In this document: positions 1-8,789 of the stretch, one piece after another
Layout: the number at the start of each line of letters is the position of its first letter
Position numbering within the stretch: position 1 is the stretch's first letter
Assembly: GCF_001653975.1 (NCBI RefSeq)
Contig: NZ_CP014639.1
Location: 310,001 to 374,000, forward strand
DNA: 64,000 nt
Reading direction: 5' to 3'
From: Candidatus Chlamydia sanziniae
GTDB taxonomy: Bacteria; Chlamydiota; Chlamydiia; Chlamydiales; Chlamydiaceae
Translations under genes and position numbers: made by a program
The notes under the pieces: model-generated
Database searches by the model: none
What the model was told of the DNA's origin: nothing
What the model saw: only the letters and a program-made list of their open reading frames with translations

Positions 1-2214
1 TCAAAGGTGAATTACATTGCGAAGCATATTCCCGAACTCAATACTACACTAGCGAAAGCTTTAGAGACAGATTCTGATTTACATCAGCTCTACATCGATG
101 ATTCAGAATCAGCACAAGTTCTCGATATGGCGATGCAACTTGAGGGTTCTATACGCAATACAGGAGTGCACGCAGCAGGAGTGATTATTTGCGGAGAGCG
201 ATTGACAAATCATATTCCTATTTGCATCTCTAAAGATTCTACTATGATCACGACACAATATTCCATGAAGCCGGTGGAAAGTGTGGGAATGCTGAAGATT
301 GATTTTCTAGGGTTAAAAACACTCACAGGAATTCATATTGCTATGTCAGCAATTCAGAAAAAAATGGGCAAAGCTCTAACTATGTCGAGTCTTCCCTTAG
401 ATGATAAAACAACATTTGCGCTTTTACATCAGGGGAAAACTATGGGAATCTTTCAAATGGAATCTAAGGGCATGCAAGAACTTGCAAGAAATCTTCGTCC
501 AGATTTGTTTGAGGAAATTATTGCTATTGGTGCACTGTATCGTCCTGGTCCGATGGATATGATTCCTTCTTTTATTAATCGAAAGCATGGGAAAGAAGTC
601 ATTGAGTATGATCATACTCTTATGGAGCCTATTCTTAAAGAAACCTATGGCATTATGGTCTATCAAGAACAAGTGATGCAGATCGCAGGTGCATTAGCAA
701 GCTACTCTTTAGGAGAGGGCGATGTCTTACGGCGTGCTATGGGGAAAAAAGACATTCAACAAATGGAGAAGGAGCGAGCAAAATTTTGCGAACGCGCGTG
801 TAATAATGGTATCGATCCTAATGTAGCCACAACGATTTTTGATAAGATGGAGAAATTTGCCTCTTATGGCTTCAATAAATCTCATGCAGCTGCTTACGGG
901 TTAATTACCTATACAACAGCTTATCTTAAAGCCAACTATCCTAAGGAATGGTTAGCAGCTCTTCTTACTTGTGACTCCGATGATATTGAAAAAGTAGGGA
1001 AATTAATACGTGAAGCTCAAAGTATGGGGATTCGCATTCTTCCTCCGGACATTAATGTCTCTGGGAATAACTTTGTTGCTACAGAAGACGGGATTCGCTT
1101 TGCTATAGGAGCAATTAAAGGTATTGGGAAAGGTCTTGTTGAAAGTATTGTAGAAGAGCGTGAACTTCGTGGTCTTTACCAAAGTGTACAAGATTTTATA
1201 CAACGCTCTGATTTTAAAAAAGTTTCTAAAAAAAATATAGAGAGTTTAATCGATGCGGGTTGCTTTGATTGTTTTGAGACTAACCGAGATGTTGTACTGC
1301 ACTCTATAGAGACTTTGTATGATGGTATTGCCAAGGAAAGGAAAGAAGCTGCGACAGGAGTGATGACTTTTTTTTCTTTAGACACTATGAATCAACAGAA
1401 TATGATTCCGGCATGTTCACCAAAAAATATTGTTTTTAGATCAAAAAAAGAAATTTTGAAGAAAGAGAAAGAATTGTTAGGGATCTATCTTACAGAGCAT
1501 CCTATGGATACTGTGAGGGAGATTCTTCCTAGTCTTTCTGTTGTATCTCCTACTGAATTTGAAAACTTGCCTCATAATTCTGTTGTACGTACTATTTTTA
1601 TAATTGACAAGATTACGACAAAGATCTCTTCAAAAGGGCAAAGAAAGTTTGCTGTGCTTCGAGTGAGCGATGGTATAGATGCTTACGAATTGCCTATATG
1701 GCCAGAAATGTATGAAGAAAAACAAGAACTCCTAGAAGAAGATCGTCTTATTTATGCTATTCTTGTTTTAGATAAACGTAGCGACTCTTTACGAGCATCT
1801 TGTCGCTGGATGACAGATCTTTCTACAGTAAATGAAGACATTATACAAAAATGTGATGAAGCTTTTGATAAAGTAAAAAGTCAGGTACAAAAAATCATGT
1901 CCCATACCACGGCCTCTGGTAAAGAAGCAGGGAACAACATAGTCAAGTCTGTTGCAACTGTAAAATCCATGCATGTCACTCCGCTGACTTTATTTTTGGA
2001 TCTTAAAGAATTGAGACACAGCCATATCTGTCTCCTCAAGCAAATCATTCGTAAGTATCCTGGATCACGAACACTCTTACTAGTGTTTACACAAAACGAT
2101 GAACGGATAGCTTCTATTTCTCCTGATACAGAATATTTTGTATCTGAGGATATTACTTTATTCCGTCAAGAGCTTGAAAGACTTGATCTACCTATACATG
2201 TATTTACAATATAG
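1..2214 (+). CDS. dnaE: DNA polymerase III alpha subunit, C-terminal part (cut by left window edge)
   Basis: The frame is open from base 1, so the start lies outside the window; 737 residues remain of a protein usually near 1,240. It is the replicative polymerase subunit. Visible are the end of the polymerase domain (ALYRPGPMDMIP, then YQEQVMQIAG and SYGFNKSHAAAYG, all typical of C-family polymerases), a helix-hairpin-helix region and an OB-fold near residues 510-610. No damage is seen. The stop lies 3 bases from the stop of the opposing gene, and a 10-bp inverted repeat spans the junction. Confidence 0.97.
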   Translation, partial: SKVNYIAKHIPELNTTLAKALETDSDLHQLYIDDSESAQVLDMAMQLEGSIRNTGVHAAGVIICGERLTNHIPICISKDSTMITTQYSMKPVESVGMLKIDFLGLKTLTGIHIAMSAIQKKMGKALTMSSLPLDDKTTFALLHQGKTMGIFQMESKGMQELARNLRPDLFEEIIAIGALYRPGPMDMIPSFINRKHGKEVIEYDHTLMEPILKETYGIMVYQEQVMQIAGALASYSLGEGDVLRRAMGKKDIQQMEKERAKFCERACNNGIDPNVATTIFDKMEKFASYGFNKSHAAAYGLITYTTAYLKANYPKEWLAALLTCDSDDIEKVGKLIREAQSMGIRILPPDINVSGNNFVATEDGIRFAIGAIKGIGKGLVESIVEERELRGLYQSVQDFIQRSDFKKVSKKNIESLIDAGCFDCFETNRDVVLHSIETLYDGIAKERKEAATGVMTFFSLDTMNQQNMIPACSPKNIVFRSKKEILKKEKELLGIYLTEHPMDTVREILPSLSVVSPTEFENLPHNSVVRTIFIIDKITTKISSKGQRKFAVLRVSDGIDAYELPIWPEMYEEKQELLEEDRLIYAILVLDKRSDSLRASCRWMTDLSTVNEDIIQKCDEAFDKVKSQVQKIMSHTTASGKEAGNNIVKSVATVKSMHVTPLTLFLDLKELRHSHICLLKQIIRKYPGSRTLLLVFTQNDERIASISPDTEYFVSEDITLFRQELERLDLPIHVFTI

Positions 2215-2231
2215 CGTTTACATATTGTAAA
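2203..2231. terminator. Inverted repeat at the dnaE / CT546-like convergent junction
   Basis: A perfect 10-bp inverted repeat (TTTACAATAT at 2203-2212, ATATTGTAAA at 2222-2231) with a 9-base loop contains the dnaE stop and overlaps the end of the opposing gene. It could end transcription in both directions. It is A/T-rich and lacks a long T-run, so the terminator role is an inference. Confidence 0.4.
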
Positions 2232-3102
2232 AAGGTTTTCCTGTTATTGCATTCACGTATTCTATACGGACGCTATTATCTATTGAGACTAGAAATACTT
2301 TATATACAGGAACATAAACTATGGAATTACGTAAAATTAAAAAATTTTCTCCAAAAATCATTTTTACTAAGCGACACACGCGATCTTCAGAATATTGAGC
2401 GGGGAACAACATAGAATGCCGTGGTTTTTGTAACCACACACGAGGAGTATGTAAAGTGGTAGTACATCCTTGAATAGGTTGAAGTTGTTGGAAGTGTGTT
2501 CCTATGTAGCTATTAGAAGTGAAGATCAGTTTTTTCTTGTGACATTCTTTAATTACTTTTTCTGCGGGGATATTTCGCATTGCGAGAGCTTGGCTTAAAG
2601 ATTCTTTAGAAGCTGCGCCTCCAAGACTTGCTAAGGTCTGCATGACTTGCATATCTTGCTTACGAGCGTGAAGCAGGAGGCATTCCCGAAAGCCCTTTGA
2701 ACAAGCCCAAGTTGTTGTGTTCAAGACCATTTCTCCATTGACTAAGCTCCAGAGGATTTCTCCTTCTTGACTGATAACATGTTTCTTACCTGGTTCTTCC
2801 TTAGAAAAACGTACATGCATGAGGGTATGGGGAATAAAGTTAAGTTCTATATAAGACTTACTATTACGATATTCTGGGAATAGCGCTAAAGCTTGATCAA
2901 CAGAAATATGACGTTCAAAAACTTCCAACTGTTCCAATCCTGAAATTTTGCGTATTAAGTGACAACTTTTAGAGAAGACTTCAGCGCCATGCTCCCCAGC
3001 AAGTTGCATAACCTTATGAGCGCAAGGCACTCGCTCCCATAAAAAAACGCCACAGAAAAGAGACGCAATAAAAGTGCTGAAATATAAAAATAATTTCTTC
3101 AT
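2218..3102 (-). CDS. Conserved chlamydial envelope protein (CT546-like)
   Basis: A 294-residue protein with a hydrophobic N-terminal segment (about residues 4-22) fitting a signal peptide or membrane anchor, followed by a soluble region. Its place between dnaE and a TPR gene matches C. trachomatis CT546, which has been called a predicted outer membrane protein. I see no enzyme motif. Cysteines are scattered (for example near residues 17, 27 and 47). It is convergent with dnaE and divergent from the next operon. Export is inferred only from the N-terminus. Confidence 0.7.
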   Translation of the reverse strand: MKKLFLYFSTFIASLFCGVFLWERVPCAHKVMQLAGEHGAEVFSKSCHLIRKISGLEQLEVFERHISVDQALALFPEYRNSKSYIELNFIPHTLMHVRFSKEEPGKKHVISQEGEILWSLVNGEMVLNTTTWACSKGFRECLLLHARKQDMQVMQTLASLGGAASKESLSQALAMRNIPAEKVIKECHKKKLIFTSNSYIGTHFQQLQPIQGCTTTLHTPRVWLQKPRHSMLFPAQYSEDRVCRLVKMIFGENFLILRNSIVYVPVYKVFLVSIDNSVRIEYVNAITGKPFYNM

Positions 3103-3191
3103 AAAATACCTTTTTATCTATTTTACAAAATAAAAAAATGTTTTATCAAATAAAAAAATCATGATTTATAAATAAAACAAAAATAAGACAT

Positions 3192-3221
3192 TTGACAAAT
3201 TGTGTTTTTCTTTTTTATGAT
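3192..3221 (+). promoter_or_regulatory. Consensus-like sigma66 promoter before the TPR-LptE-RsbW operon
   Basis: TTGACA (3192-3197) and TATGAT (3216-3221) are separated by 18 bases and lie 32 bases before the next start codon. The -35 is a perfect match and the -10 a five-of-six match to the major bacterial consensus. It is the best promoter I found by eye. Confidence 0.6.
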
Positions 3222-3253
3222 GACATTTTGTTATTTTAGCCCCACGACATATT

Positions 3254-4210
3254 ATGAGAATTGCTCTATCGTTTTTTTTTCTTTTTGTTTTTATAAGTTC
3301 TGGATGCTACGCGCGACCGATTTCTTTTGAACCTTTTGCGGGTAAGTTTTCGCCACAAAAATTTAAGCCCCAACATTCGGCGGAAGAATATTTCGCACAA
3401 GGGCAAGCTTTCCTTGAGCAAGGGTTCTATAGAAAAGCCTTATTATGTTTTGGTATGATCAAGCACCACTTTCCTAAAGAGACTCTGTATAGCCGTGCTT
3501 TATATCTGTTGGGGGTATGTTACTTTAAACAGGACCAGCCTGACTTGGCGAACAAGGCATTTTCTGTCTATTTGCAACATCCCCATGCGGAATATACTGA
3601 AGATCTCTTTGCTATGAAGTATGCTATTGCTCAAAGTTTTGCTAGAGGAAAGCGTAAGCGCGTGTTTCTTTTGGAAGGTTTTCCTAAATTAAAAAATGCC
3701 GATGAAGATGCTCTTCATATTTACGATGAGATTTTGACAGCTTTTCCTAACCAAGATCTAGGAGCGTGTGCACTTTATAACAAAGCAGACTTACTTATCA
3801 TAAAAAAAGAATTTGCTGAAGCAATTAAAACCTTGAAAAAACTTACTTTACAGTTTCCTCTCCATCCTCTATCTCCCGAAGCTTTTGTGCGTTTATCAGA
3901 AATTTATCTCCAGCAAGCACAAAAAGAACCCCAGAATGTGCAATACTTACATTTAGCAAAGCTCAATGAAGAGGCGATGAAAAAGCAACATCCCAACCAC
4001 CCACGTAATGAGGTCACCGCGGCCAATGTCCGTGCTATGTGTGAGGGTTATGTTCTTGGATTGTATTCTACAGGTCGTTTTTATGAAAAGAAGAAGAAGC
4101 CTGAAGCTGCAGCGATTTATTACACTACAGCATTAGAAAGCTATCCTGAGACTTCTTTAATAGCTAAATGCCAAAAACGTCTGCTTAGAATATCTAAGCA
4201 TCTTTCCTAA
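3254..4210 (+). CDS. TPR protein of the BamD/YfiO type (CT547-like)
   Basis: 318 residues with an N-terminal signal-like segment (about 1-20, including ISSGC, a weak lipobox) and several tetratricopeptide-like repeats. Recurring patterns such as A-x-x-Y-F-x-Q-G and F-P-x-x-x-x-x-x-A are typical of BamD-like outer-membrane assembly lipoproteins. It probably sits on the periplasmic face of the envelope. It starts an apparent operon with an LptE-like lipoprotein 13 bases downstream and then RsbW. Assignment to BamD is an inference from architecture; it could be a general TPR adaptor. Confidence 0.7.
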   Translation: MRIALSFFFLFVFISSGCYARPISFEPFAGKFSPQKFKPQHSAEEYFAQGQAFLEQGFYRKALLCFGMIKHHFPKETLYSRALYLLGVCYFKQDQPDLANKAFSVYLQHPHAEYTEDLFAMKYAIAQSFARGKRKRVFLLEGFPKLKNADEDALHIYDEILTAFPNQDLGACALYNKADLLIIKKEFAEAIKTLKKLTLQFPLHPLSPEAFVRLSEIYLQQAQKEPQNVQYLHLAKLNEEAMKKQHPNHPRNEVTAANVRAMCEGYVLGLYSTGRFYEKKKKPEAAAIYYTTALESYPETSLIAKCQKRLLRISKHLS

Positions 4211-4223
4211 CATAAGATATGAC

Positions 4224-4820
4224 ATGAGATTACGCCCTGTAGGTTTAACCTGCCTTTTCATTTTATCCCTTTCAGGGTGTTGTGGTTACACCGTTTTACG
4301 TTCATTTCATCAGCTTTCTTCTTTAGGGAAGTCTCTTTGTTCCGAAAAGATTTTTATTGCTCCTATAAACGAAGACGCACAAGGACAACTTATCTCTGCT
4401 CTTACCTATGAACTCAATAAACGATCTTTTCCGGTTTCTGGAAGGGAAAGATGTGCGGGTTACATTCTTAAAGTAGAACTTTTGAATGAAGTTGACGAGA
4501 ATATAGGTTTTACATATGCCCCAAGTAAACTCGAAGACAAAACTCCTAGGCATTTCATCATTTCAAACGAAGGGCAACTCTCACTTTCTGCGAAAATCCA
4601 GTTGATCTGTAGCCAAACAGGAGAAATTATTATTGACCGGTGTTTATCTCGGGAATCCGTGGCTTTTGATTTTGAACCTGATTTAGGGATTGTGAATGCC
4701 CACCAATTTGGATTAGGCCAGTTTGAGATGCACTGTGAAGCTATAAAAAGTGCGTGGTGTACACTGTACATAAGTTTAGCTGAGACGATTGTTCAACAGG
4801 TATACTATGATCTCTTTTGA
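4224..4820 (+). CDS. LptE-like outer membrane lipoprotein (CT548-like)
   Basis: 198 residues with a signal peptide ending in a good lipobox (LSLSGC, residues 15-20) followed directly by GYTVL, the start typical of LptE (LPS-assembly lipoprotein). The region after it (KIFIAPI, then LTYELNKRSF) matches the LptE pattern of a short strand followed by a helix. LptE forms the outer-membrane LPS translocon with LptD. The stop overlaps the start region of rsbW, so translation may be coupled. The family call rests on pattern, not on a search. Confidence 0.65.
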   Translation: MRLRPVGLTCLFILSLSGCCGYTVLRSFHQLSSLGKSLCSEKIFIAPINEDAQGQLISALTYELNKRSFPVSGRERCAGYILKVELLNEVDENIGFTYAPSKLEDKTPRHFIISNEGQLSLSAKIQLICSQTGEIIIDRCLSRESVAFDFEPDLGIVNAHQFGLGQFEMHCEAIKSAWCTLYISLAETIVQQVYYDLF

Positions 4821-5232
4821 AGGAGAAATTATCTTTCCTGCCGTACTTAGCGAGCTTCACAACATGCTAGATTTAATTAAGCGTATAGGAAAGCAATTAC
4901 AATTTCCTCGTGAAAAATTACTCAAGCTTGAATTAGCCTGTGAGGAACTCTTGGTAAATATTATTTCTTACGCTTACCAAAATGAGGCTATCCCAGGAAC
5001 CATAACGATTTCTTGTTTTGAAAATCCTAAAAGCTTAGAAGTCATTATTAAAGATCACGGTGCGTCATTTAATCCCTTAGCAACTCTTATCAATGTACAA
5101 GAACATCTTCCTTTAGAAGAGCGTAAATTGGGAGGATTGGGCATTTTTTTAGCTAAAAATTCTGTTGATGAATTTCACTATGCTAGGGAAGGGAAAAACA
5201 ATGTTGTCTATCTCAAAATGCACAAAAGTTAA
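4807..5232 (+). CDS. rsbW: Anti-sigma factor serine kinase RsbW
   Basis: 141 residues of the GHKL ATPase fold. The N-box is LACEELLVNIISYAY, the G1 box DHGASFNP, and the G2-like glycines are in GGLGIF. RsbW kinases bind a sigma factor and are relieved by an anti-anti-sigma factor that they phosphorylate. I chose the ATG at 4807, preceded by ACAGG at a good distance, over an upstream TTG. The gene overlaps the end of the LptE-like gene by 14 bases. In chlamydiae the Rsb system is a partner-switching regulator tied to development and metabolism; the target sigma cannot be read here. Confidence 0.88.
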   Translation: MISFEGEIIFPAVLSELHNMLDLIKRIGKQLQFPREKLLKLELACEELLVNIISYAYQNEAIPGTITISCFENPKSLEVIIKDHGASFNPLATLINVQEHLPLEERKLGGLGIFLAKNSVDEFHYAREGKNNVVYLKMHKS

Positions 5233-5240
5233 CATGTTAA
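5229..5240. other. 12-base palindrome holding two convergent stop codons
   Basis: TTAACATGTTAA is a perfect palindrome containing the rsbW stop and the stop of the opposing CT550-like gene, only 4 bases apart. It may be chance in A/T-rich DNA; no terminator hairpin with a loop is formed. Confidence 0.4.
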
Positions 5241-5662
5241 GATTCTTGAGTGAAGCGGAAAGAACGCAAGGTCTTTTCTGTATCTTTGATTTCTTTTAAG
5301 TATAGCTGAAGAGCTTCGAGAATTAATGAGGACTGGTTGTATTGTCCTACAGCCTCAAAAGCCAACTCAGGATAACACTGTCCCTCTGCATCATGTAAAG
5401 CAATGTATCCCCGTGTTACGGCTTCTCCTTCGACTACTTCAGGGACAAGCCAAATAGCAAAGTCTGCATTAAATAAAGTGAGTTTATCTGCCGATTCTGC
5501 AATGATAAAATCATTATCAGGATGGTCTTTAAGCAAGTCTTCACTGGGGTCTACATGGGGGTAAGAGATCACATCAGCAATATTTACGTAGCCTTCAGGG
5601 AACGCCGTAGCTTGATTGAGTATTGACTGACGATAAAATTTTTCTAAAAAATCCAAGCTCAT
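5237..5662 (-). CDS. Conserved chlamydial hypothetical protein (CT550-like)
   Basis: A 141-residue acidic, apparently soluble protein with no signal peptide or transmembrane segment. Its position between rsbW and dacF matches C. trachomatis CT550. I do not recognise a domain; the sequence alternates short hydrophobic strands and acidic loops, suggesting a small alpha/beta fold. It is a single gene on the minus strand, convergent with rsbW and divergent from dacF. Function unknown. Confidence 0.75.
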   Translation of the reverse strand: MSLDFLEKFYRQSILNQATAFPEGYVNIADVISYPHVDPSEDLLKDHPDNDFIIAESADKLTLFNADFAIWLVPEVVEGEAVTRGYIALHDAEGQCYPELAFEAVGQYNQSSLILEALQLYLKEIKDTEKTLRSFRFTQES

Positions 5663-5771
5663 AGTGTATTTCCTTTGTTTTATGGTAATGCTTTATTTTA
5701 AGAACCGTCAAGAGCTTTCTCTACTCTTTCAAACTCTCCTAACCTAAGTGATAAGTAATCAAAAGCCCAAA

Positions 5772-7079
5772 ATGCGAGTAACTTTTTTCAAATACGGACT
5801 TATAATCTTATGTGGGTGGTTCCTGATATTTCCTTCTTTATACGCTGATCTTGTCTTTCCTGAAGTACGAGGAGCTACAGCAGCTGTTATTGACGTAGAT
5901 ACAGGTAAGGTGTTCTATAATAAAGATATCGATACTAGGATTTATCCTGCGAGTATGACGAAGATTGCGACAGCTTTGTTTATCTTAAAACAGTATCCAG
6001 AAGTACTCGATCGCTTAGTTACTGTGAAGAAGGACGCTATAGCTTCTATTACTCCTCAAGCAAAAAAGCAGTCTGGCTATCGCAGTCCACCGCATTGGCT
6101 GGAAACCGATGGAATGACGATTCAGCTTCAGCAGAAAGAAGAGCTTCTAGGTTGGGATTTATTTCATGCCCTACTTATATATTCAGCCAATGATGCTGCA
6201 AATGCATTAGCTATAGCCTGTTGCAGTTCTGTAGGACAGTTCATGGAACAACTCAATACCTTTTTAAAAGAAATTGGATGTTACAACACGCACTTTAATA
6301 ACCCTCATGGACTACATCACCCGAATCATTTCACGACAACTCGCGATCTGGCTTGTATCATGCGTCATGCTTTGAAAGAGGCTAAGTTCCGGCAAGTCAT
6401 TGCTACAAGAAACTATAAAATGGCTACTACAAATCTCCATGCTGAGCGAAACCTTTTCCCAACGAACAAGTTGATTCTTCCAGGGTCTACTTACTACTAC
6501 TCTGCAGCTCTAGGGGGGAAAACAGGCACAACAAAAGACGCAGGAAAAAATCTCATTATGGCAGCACAGAAGAAAGGCCGCTCTATTGTGACTATTGCGA
6601 CAGGCTACTTTGGACCTGTAGGAGAGCTGTATCAAGATATTATTGCCTTATGTGAGACTCTCTTCAATGAACCTTTATTACGGAGATATCTCATTCCTCC
6701 ATTGAATCATTATGTCCTTCCCCTAGGAAAATTGGGCAAAATCGCTATCTCTCTTCCTGAGGGGATCTATTATGACTTTTATCCCTCAGAGGGTGAGGAA
6801 CCTGTTTCTGTATCTTTTGTTCCTTCTGTTCAAACATTTCCTGTGCAACAAGGGGAGCTTTTAGGGCACTGGATTTTCTATGATACTACAGATAAGCAAC
6901 TTGCCTTACAACCTTTGTATGCGCCGTATACTCTCCTACCGACAATGTTACAAAATCTTCAAATGTATAGTAAGCGGGTAGCATCTTCTTACAGGACTTA
7001 CATCATTATTGCTGTCGTGTATCTTTATATTCGTAGAGTACAACTACGTCGCCGTAAAGCTTCCAAGTACTGTGCATAA
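5772..7079 (+). CDS. dacF: D-alanyl-D-alanine carboxypeptidase (DacF type)
   Basis: 435 residues. The three serine-peptidase motifs are present in order: SMTK near residue 60, SAN in IYSANDAA, and KTGT in GGKTGTT. It trims the pentapeptide of peptidoglycan precursors outside the inner membrane. The N-terminal hydrophobic stretch is a signal peptide, and a hydrophobic segment near the C-terminus (TYIIIAVVYLYI) followed by basic residues is a membrane anchor. I chose the ATG at 5772; an in-frame GTG at 5748 would add 8 residues with no better ribosome site. Relevant to the small peptidoglycan ring made by chlamydiae. Confidence 0.93.
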   Translation: MRVTFFKYGLIILCGWFLIFPSLYADLVFPEVRGATAAVIDVDTGKVFYNKDIDTRIYPASMTKIATALFILKQYPEVLDRLVTVKKDAIASITPQAKKQSGYRSPPHWLETDGMTIQLQQKEELLGWDLFHALLIYSANDAANALAIACCSSVGQFMEQLNTFLKEIGCYNTHFNNPHGLHHPNHFTTTRDLACIMRHALKEAKFRQVIATRNYKMATTNLHAERNLFPTNKLILPGSTYYYSAALGGKTGTTKDAGKNLIMAAQKKGRSIVTIATGYFGPVGELYQDIIALCETLFNEPLLRRYLIPPLNHYVLPLGKLGKIAISLPEGIYYDFYPSEGEEPVSVSFVPSVQTFPVQQGELLGHWIFYDTTDKQLALQPLYAPYTLLPTMLQNLQMYSKRVASSYRTYIIIAVVYLYIRRVQLRRRKASKYCA

Positions 7080-7163
7080 CAGTTTGAACTTATTCTTTTA
7101 ACTTATAGAAAAGCAACCGTTTAAGTAAAATGGGTTTTCTATCACAATCTTGAAAGAGAAGTC

Positions 7164-7526
7164 ATGCGCACAATAATACTTTTGTCTTGTTTATTTACAT
7201 TCATTCGGGGATCTTTGCTCAGTGGTGAGCTCACTCTGATGTCTTTTCAACAACCAACATCTGGATCCAAACGCAAAAAAATTTCTTGGAATTTTTATAC
7301 TTTTTGGAAACCGTCTGAAGCCGAAGAAAAAACACGTTATCACCAATTTCTCAAAGATGTTGTCAGTGCTTTGAACAAACAAGAAATTTGGGATAACCCC
7401 CATCATTTGCTACATATTCTCCTGCAATTTCAACAATTCTCTAAGGAACATAATGATTATAGCCAACTCCTCACTACGCTAATTTCTCATCGCGTTACTG
7501 TTTTATTAACAAATGAATGGGTATAG
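7164..7526 (+). CDS. Small secreted hypothetical protein (CT552-like)
   Basis: A 120-residue protein with an N-terminal hydrophobic segment (about residues 3-19) that looks like a signal peptide, then a charged, helix-rich body. The start is preceded by a purine-rich stretch (GAAAGAGAAG). Position between dacF and rsmB fits C. trachomatis CT552. No domain recognised. It is convergent with rsmB with a gap of 17 bases. Confidence 0.7.
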   Translation: MRTIILLSCLFTFIRGSLLSGELTLMSFQQPTSGSKRKKISWNFYTFWKPSEAEEKTRYHQFLKDVVSALNKQEIWDNPHHLLHILLQFQQFSKEHNDYSQLLTTLISHRVTVLLTNEWV

Positions 7527-7543
7527 CTTGTGTGTTGGAGCAA

Positions 7544-8641
7544 CTATATTTTTTTAAAATAAGCAGCAAAAAAAGCATCCCCTTGACCATTTTCTAAAGG
7601 GAAAAAGCTCTTTTTTACTTCTTGCCATCCTTGAGAACGCATATACAAGATGTGCTCTTCATTCTCTGCTTTAAGAAGAGAACACGTGATATAGACGAGA
7701 AAACCTTCAGCGTGTACGTAGGGAATGGCTTCTTTTAAAATATTTCTTTGTACGCGGATGTAATTATTGAGCAATTTTTGTGAGAATTGTAATTTCTTTT
7801 CGGGATGGCGACGGAAAACGCCGCACCCTGAACAAGGGGCATCTACGACAACAACAGAAAATGAGCCCTTGCGAAGATGAGAACCTGCAAGGGAAAAATT
7901 CCGAGCTCCTGCGCGTAAGAGACGATGCTTTGCTTCTTGTAAAACAGTTTTACGTGTATCATTTAAAACTAGATGTTTTGCCTTTTGTGCGAAGATTAAA
8001 CTCTTTCCTCCGGCTCCAGCGCAGAAATCCAACACCACATCTTTTTTCGTTATTGGGATATCTTGAGCCACCCTTTGTGAATTCTCATCTTGAACTTCAA
8101 ACATGCCTTGTTGAAACTCTTGTGTAGATTGCAGAGGAAACCGCTTTGTGAAATACAAAGCCTCGGGAACCGCACCGCGAAAACTCGGGTACTCTAATTT
8201 TTGTTGTAACTCATTTACAGAAATTTTTTGTGTATTTACACGAATTGTTATGGGAGCTTCTGTTAGCCATAGTTTTGCCAGCTTTTCTGCTTTTTCTTCT
8301 CCATAATTCTGAATAAGATTTTGGGCAAGATCATCGGATATAGAATACCTGACAAACCAGGGGATTTGATGGTAGCTGTCTACATTTTCTAGCACACCCG
8401 TCTCTACTTGAGCCACTAAGGTCTCGGGAGAAATTTGCCTTCTCGACTGAGTGATCAACACTTCAAGAAAGCGGCGATGCCGTATAATTGCAAAAACGAG
8501 ATCACGAATCCACTGGCGATCTTTAGAGCCCAAAGCACGATGTTGTTTAAAATAATAGGTGACTCTATCTGTTTCGGAAATAGGGGATGTGTACAATTGC
8601 TTAAGCAACTGATATGCATGATACTGACGGAAAGGAACCAT
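7544..8641 (-). CDS. rsmB: 16S rRNA cytosine-C5 methyltransferase (RsmB/Fmu family)
   Basis: 365 residues. An N-terminal NusB-like RNA-binding region (about 1-130) precedes a SAM-dependent methyltransferase domain with motif I VLDFCAGAGGKS, motif IV DAPCSGCG, and motif VI YITCSLL, whose cysteine is the catalytic nucleophile of this family. It is shorter than E. coli RsmB (429), mainly in the N-terminal part. In C. trachomatis this is CT553 and is followed by brnQ. Here it is followed by lineage-specific genes. Confidence 0.92.
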   Translation of the reverse strand: MVPFRQYHAYQLLKQLYTSPISETDRVTYYFKQHRALGSKDRQWIRDLVFAIIRHRRFLEVLITQSRRQISPETLVAQVETGVLENVDSYHQIPWFVRYSISDDLAQNLIQNYGEEKAEKLAKLWLTEAPITIRVNTQKISVNELQQKLEYPSFRGAVPEALYFTKRFPLQSTQEFQQGMFEVQDENSQRVAQDIPITKKDVVLDFCAGAGGKSLIFAQKAKHLVLNDTRKTVLQEAKHRLLRAGARNFSLAGSHLRKGSFSVVVVDAPCSGCGVFRRHPEKKLQFSQKLLNNYIRVQRNILKEAIPYVHAEGFLVYITCSLLKAENEEHILYMRSQGWQEVKKSFFPLENGQGDAFFAAYFKKI

Positions 8642-8789
8642 AATGTGGATTATTGTACTCTGTCCTGATCATTTTTCCCCAGGAGAATGTTTATTGTTAA
8701 AAAATATGGTAAGAATTTTTCTAAACATGTGCCATGTTTCCAAAGATGCGCGTCTCAACAAGTCCTCTTGTCCTAACTGTGTTGTTATT

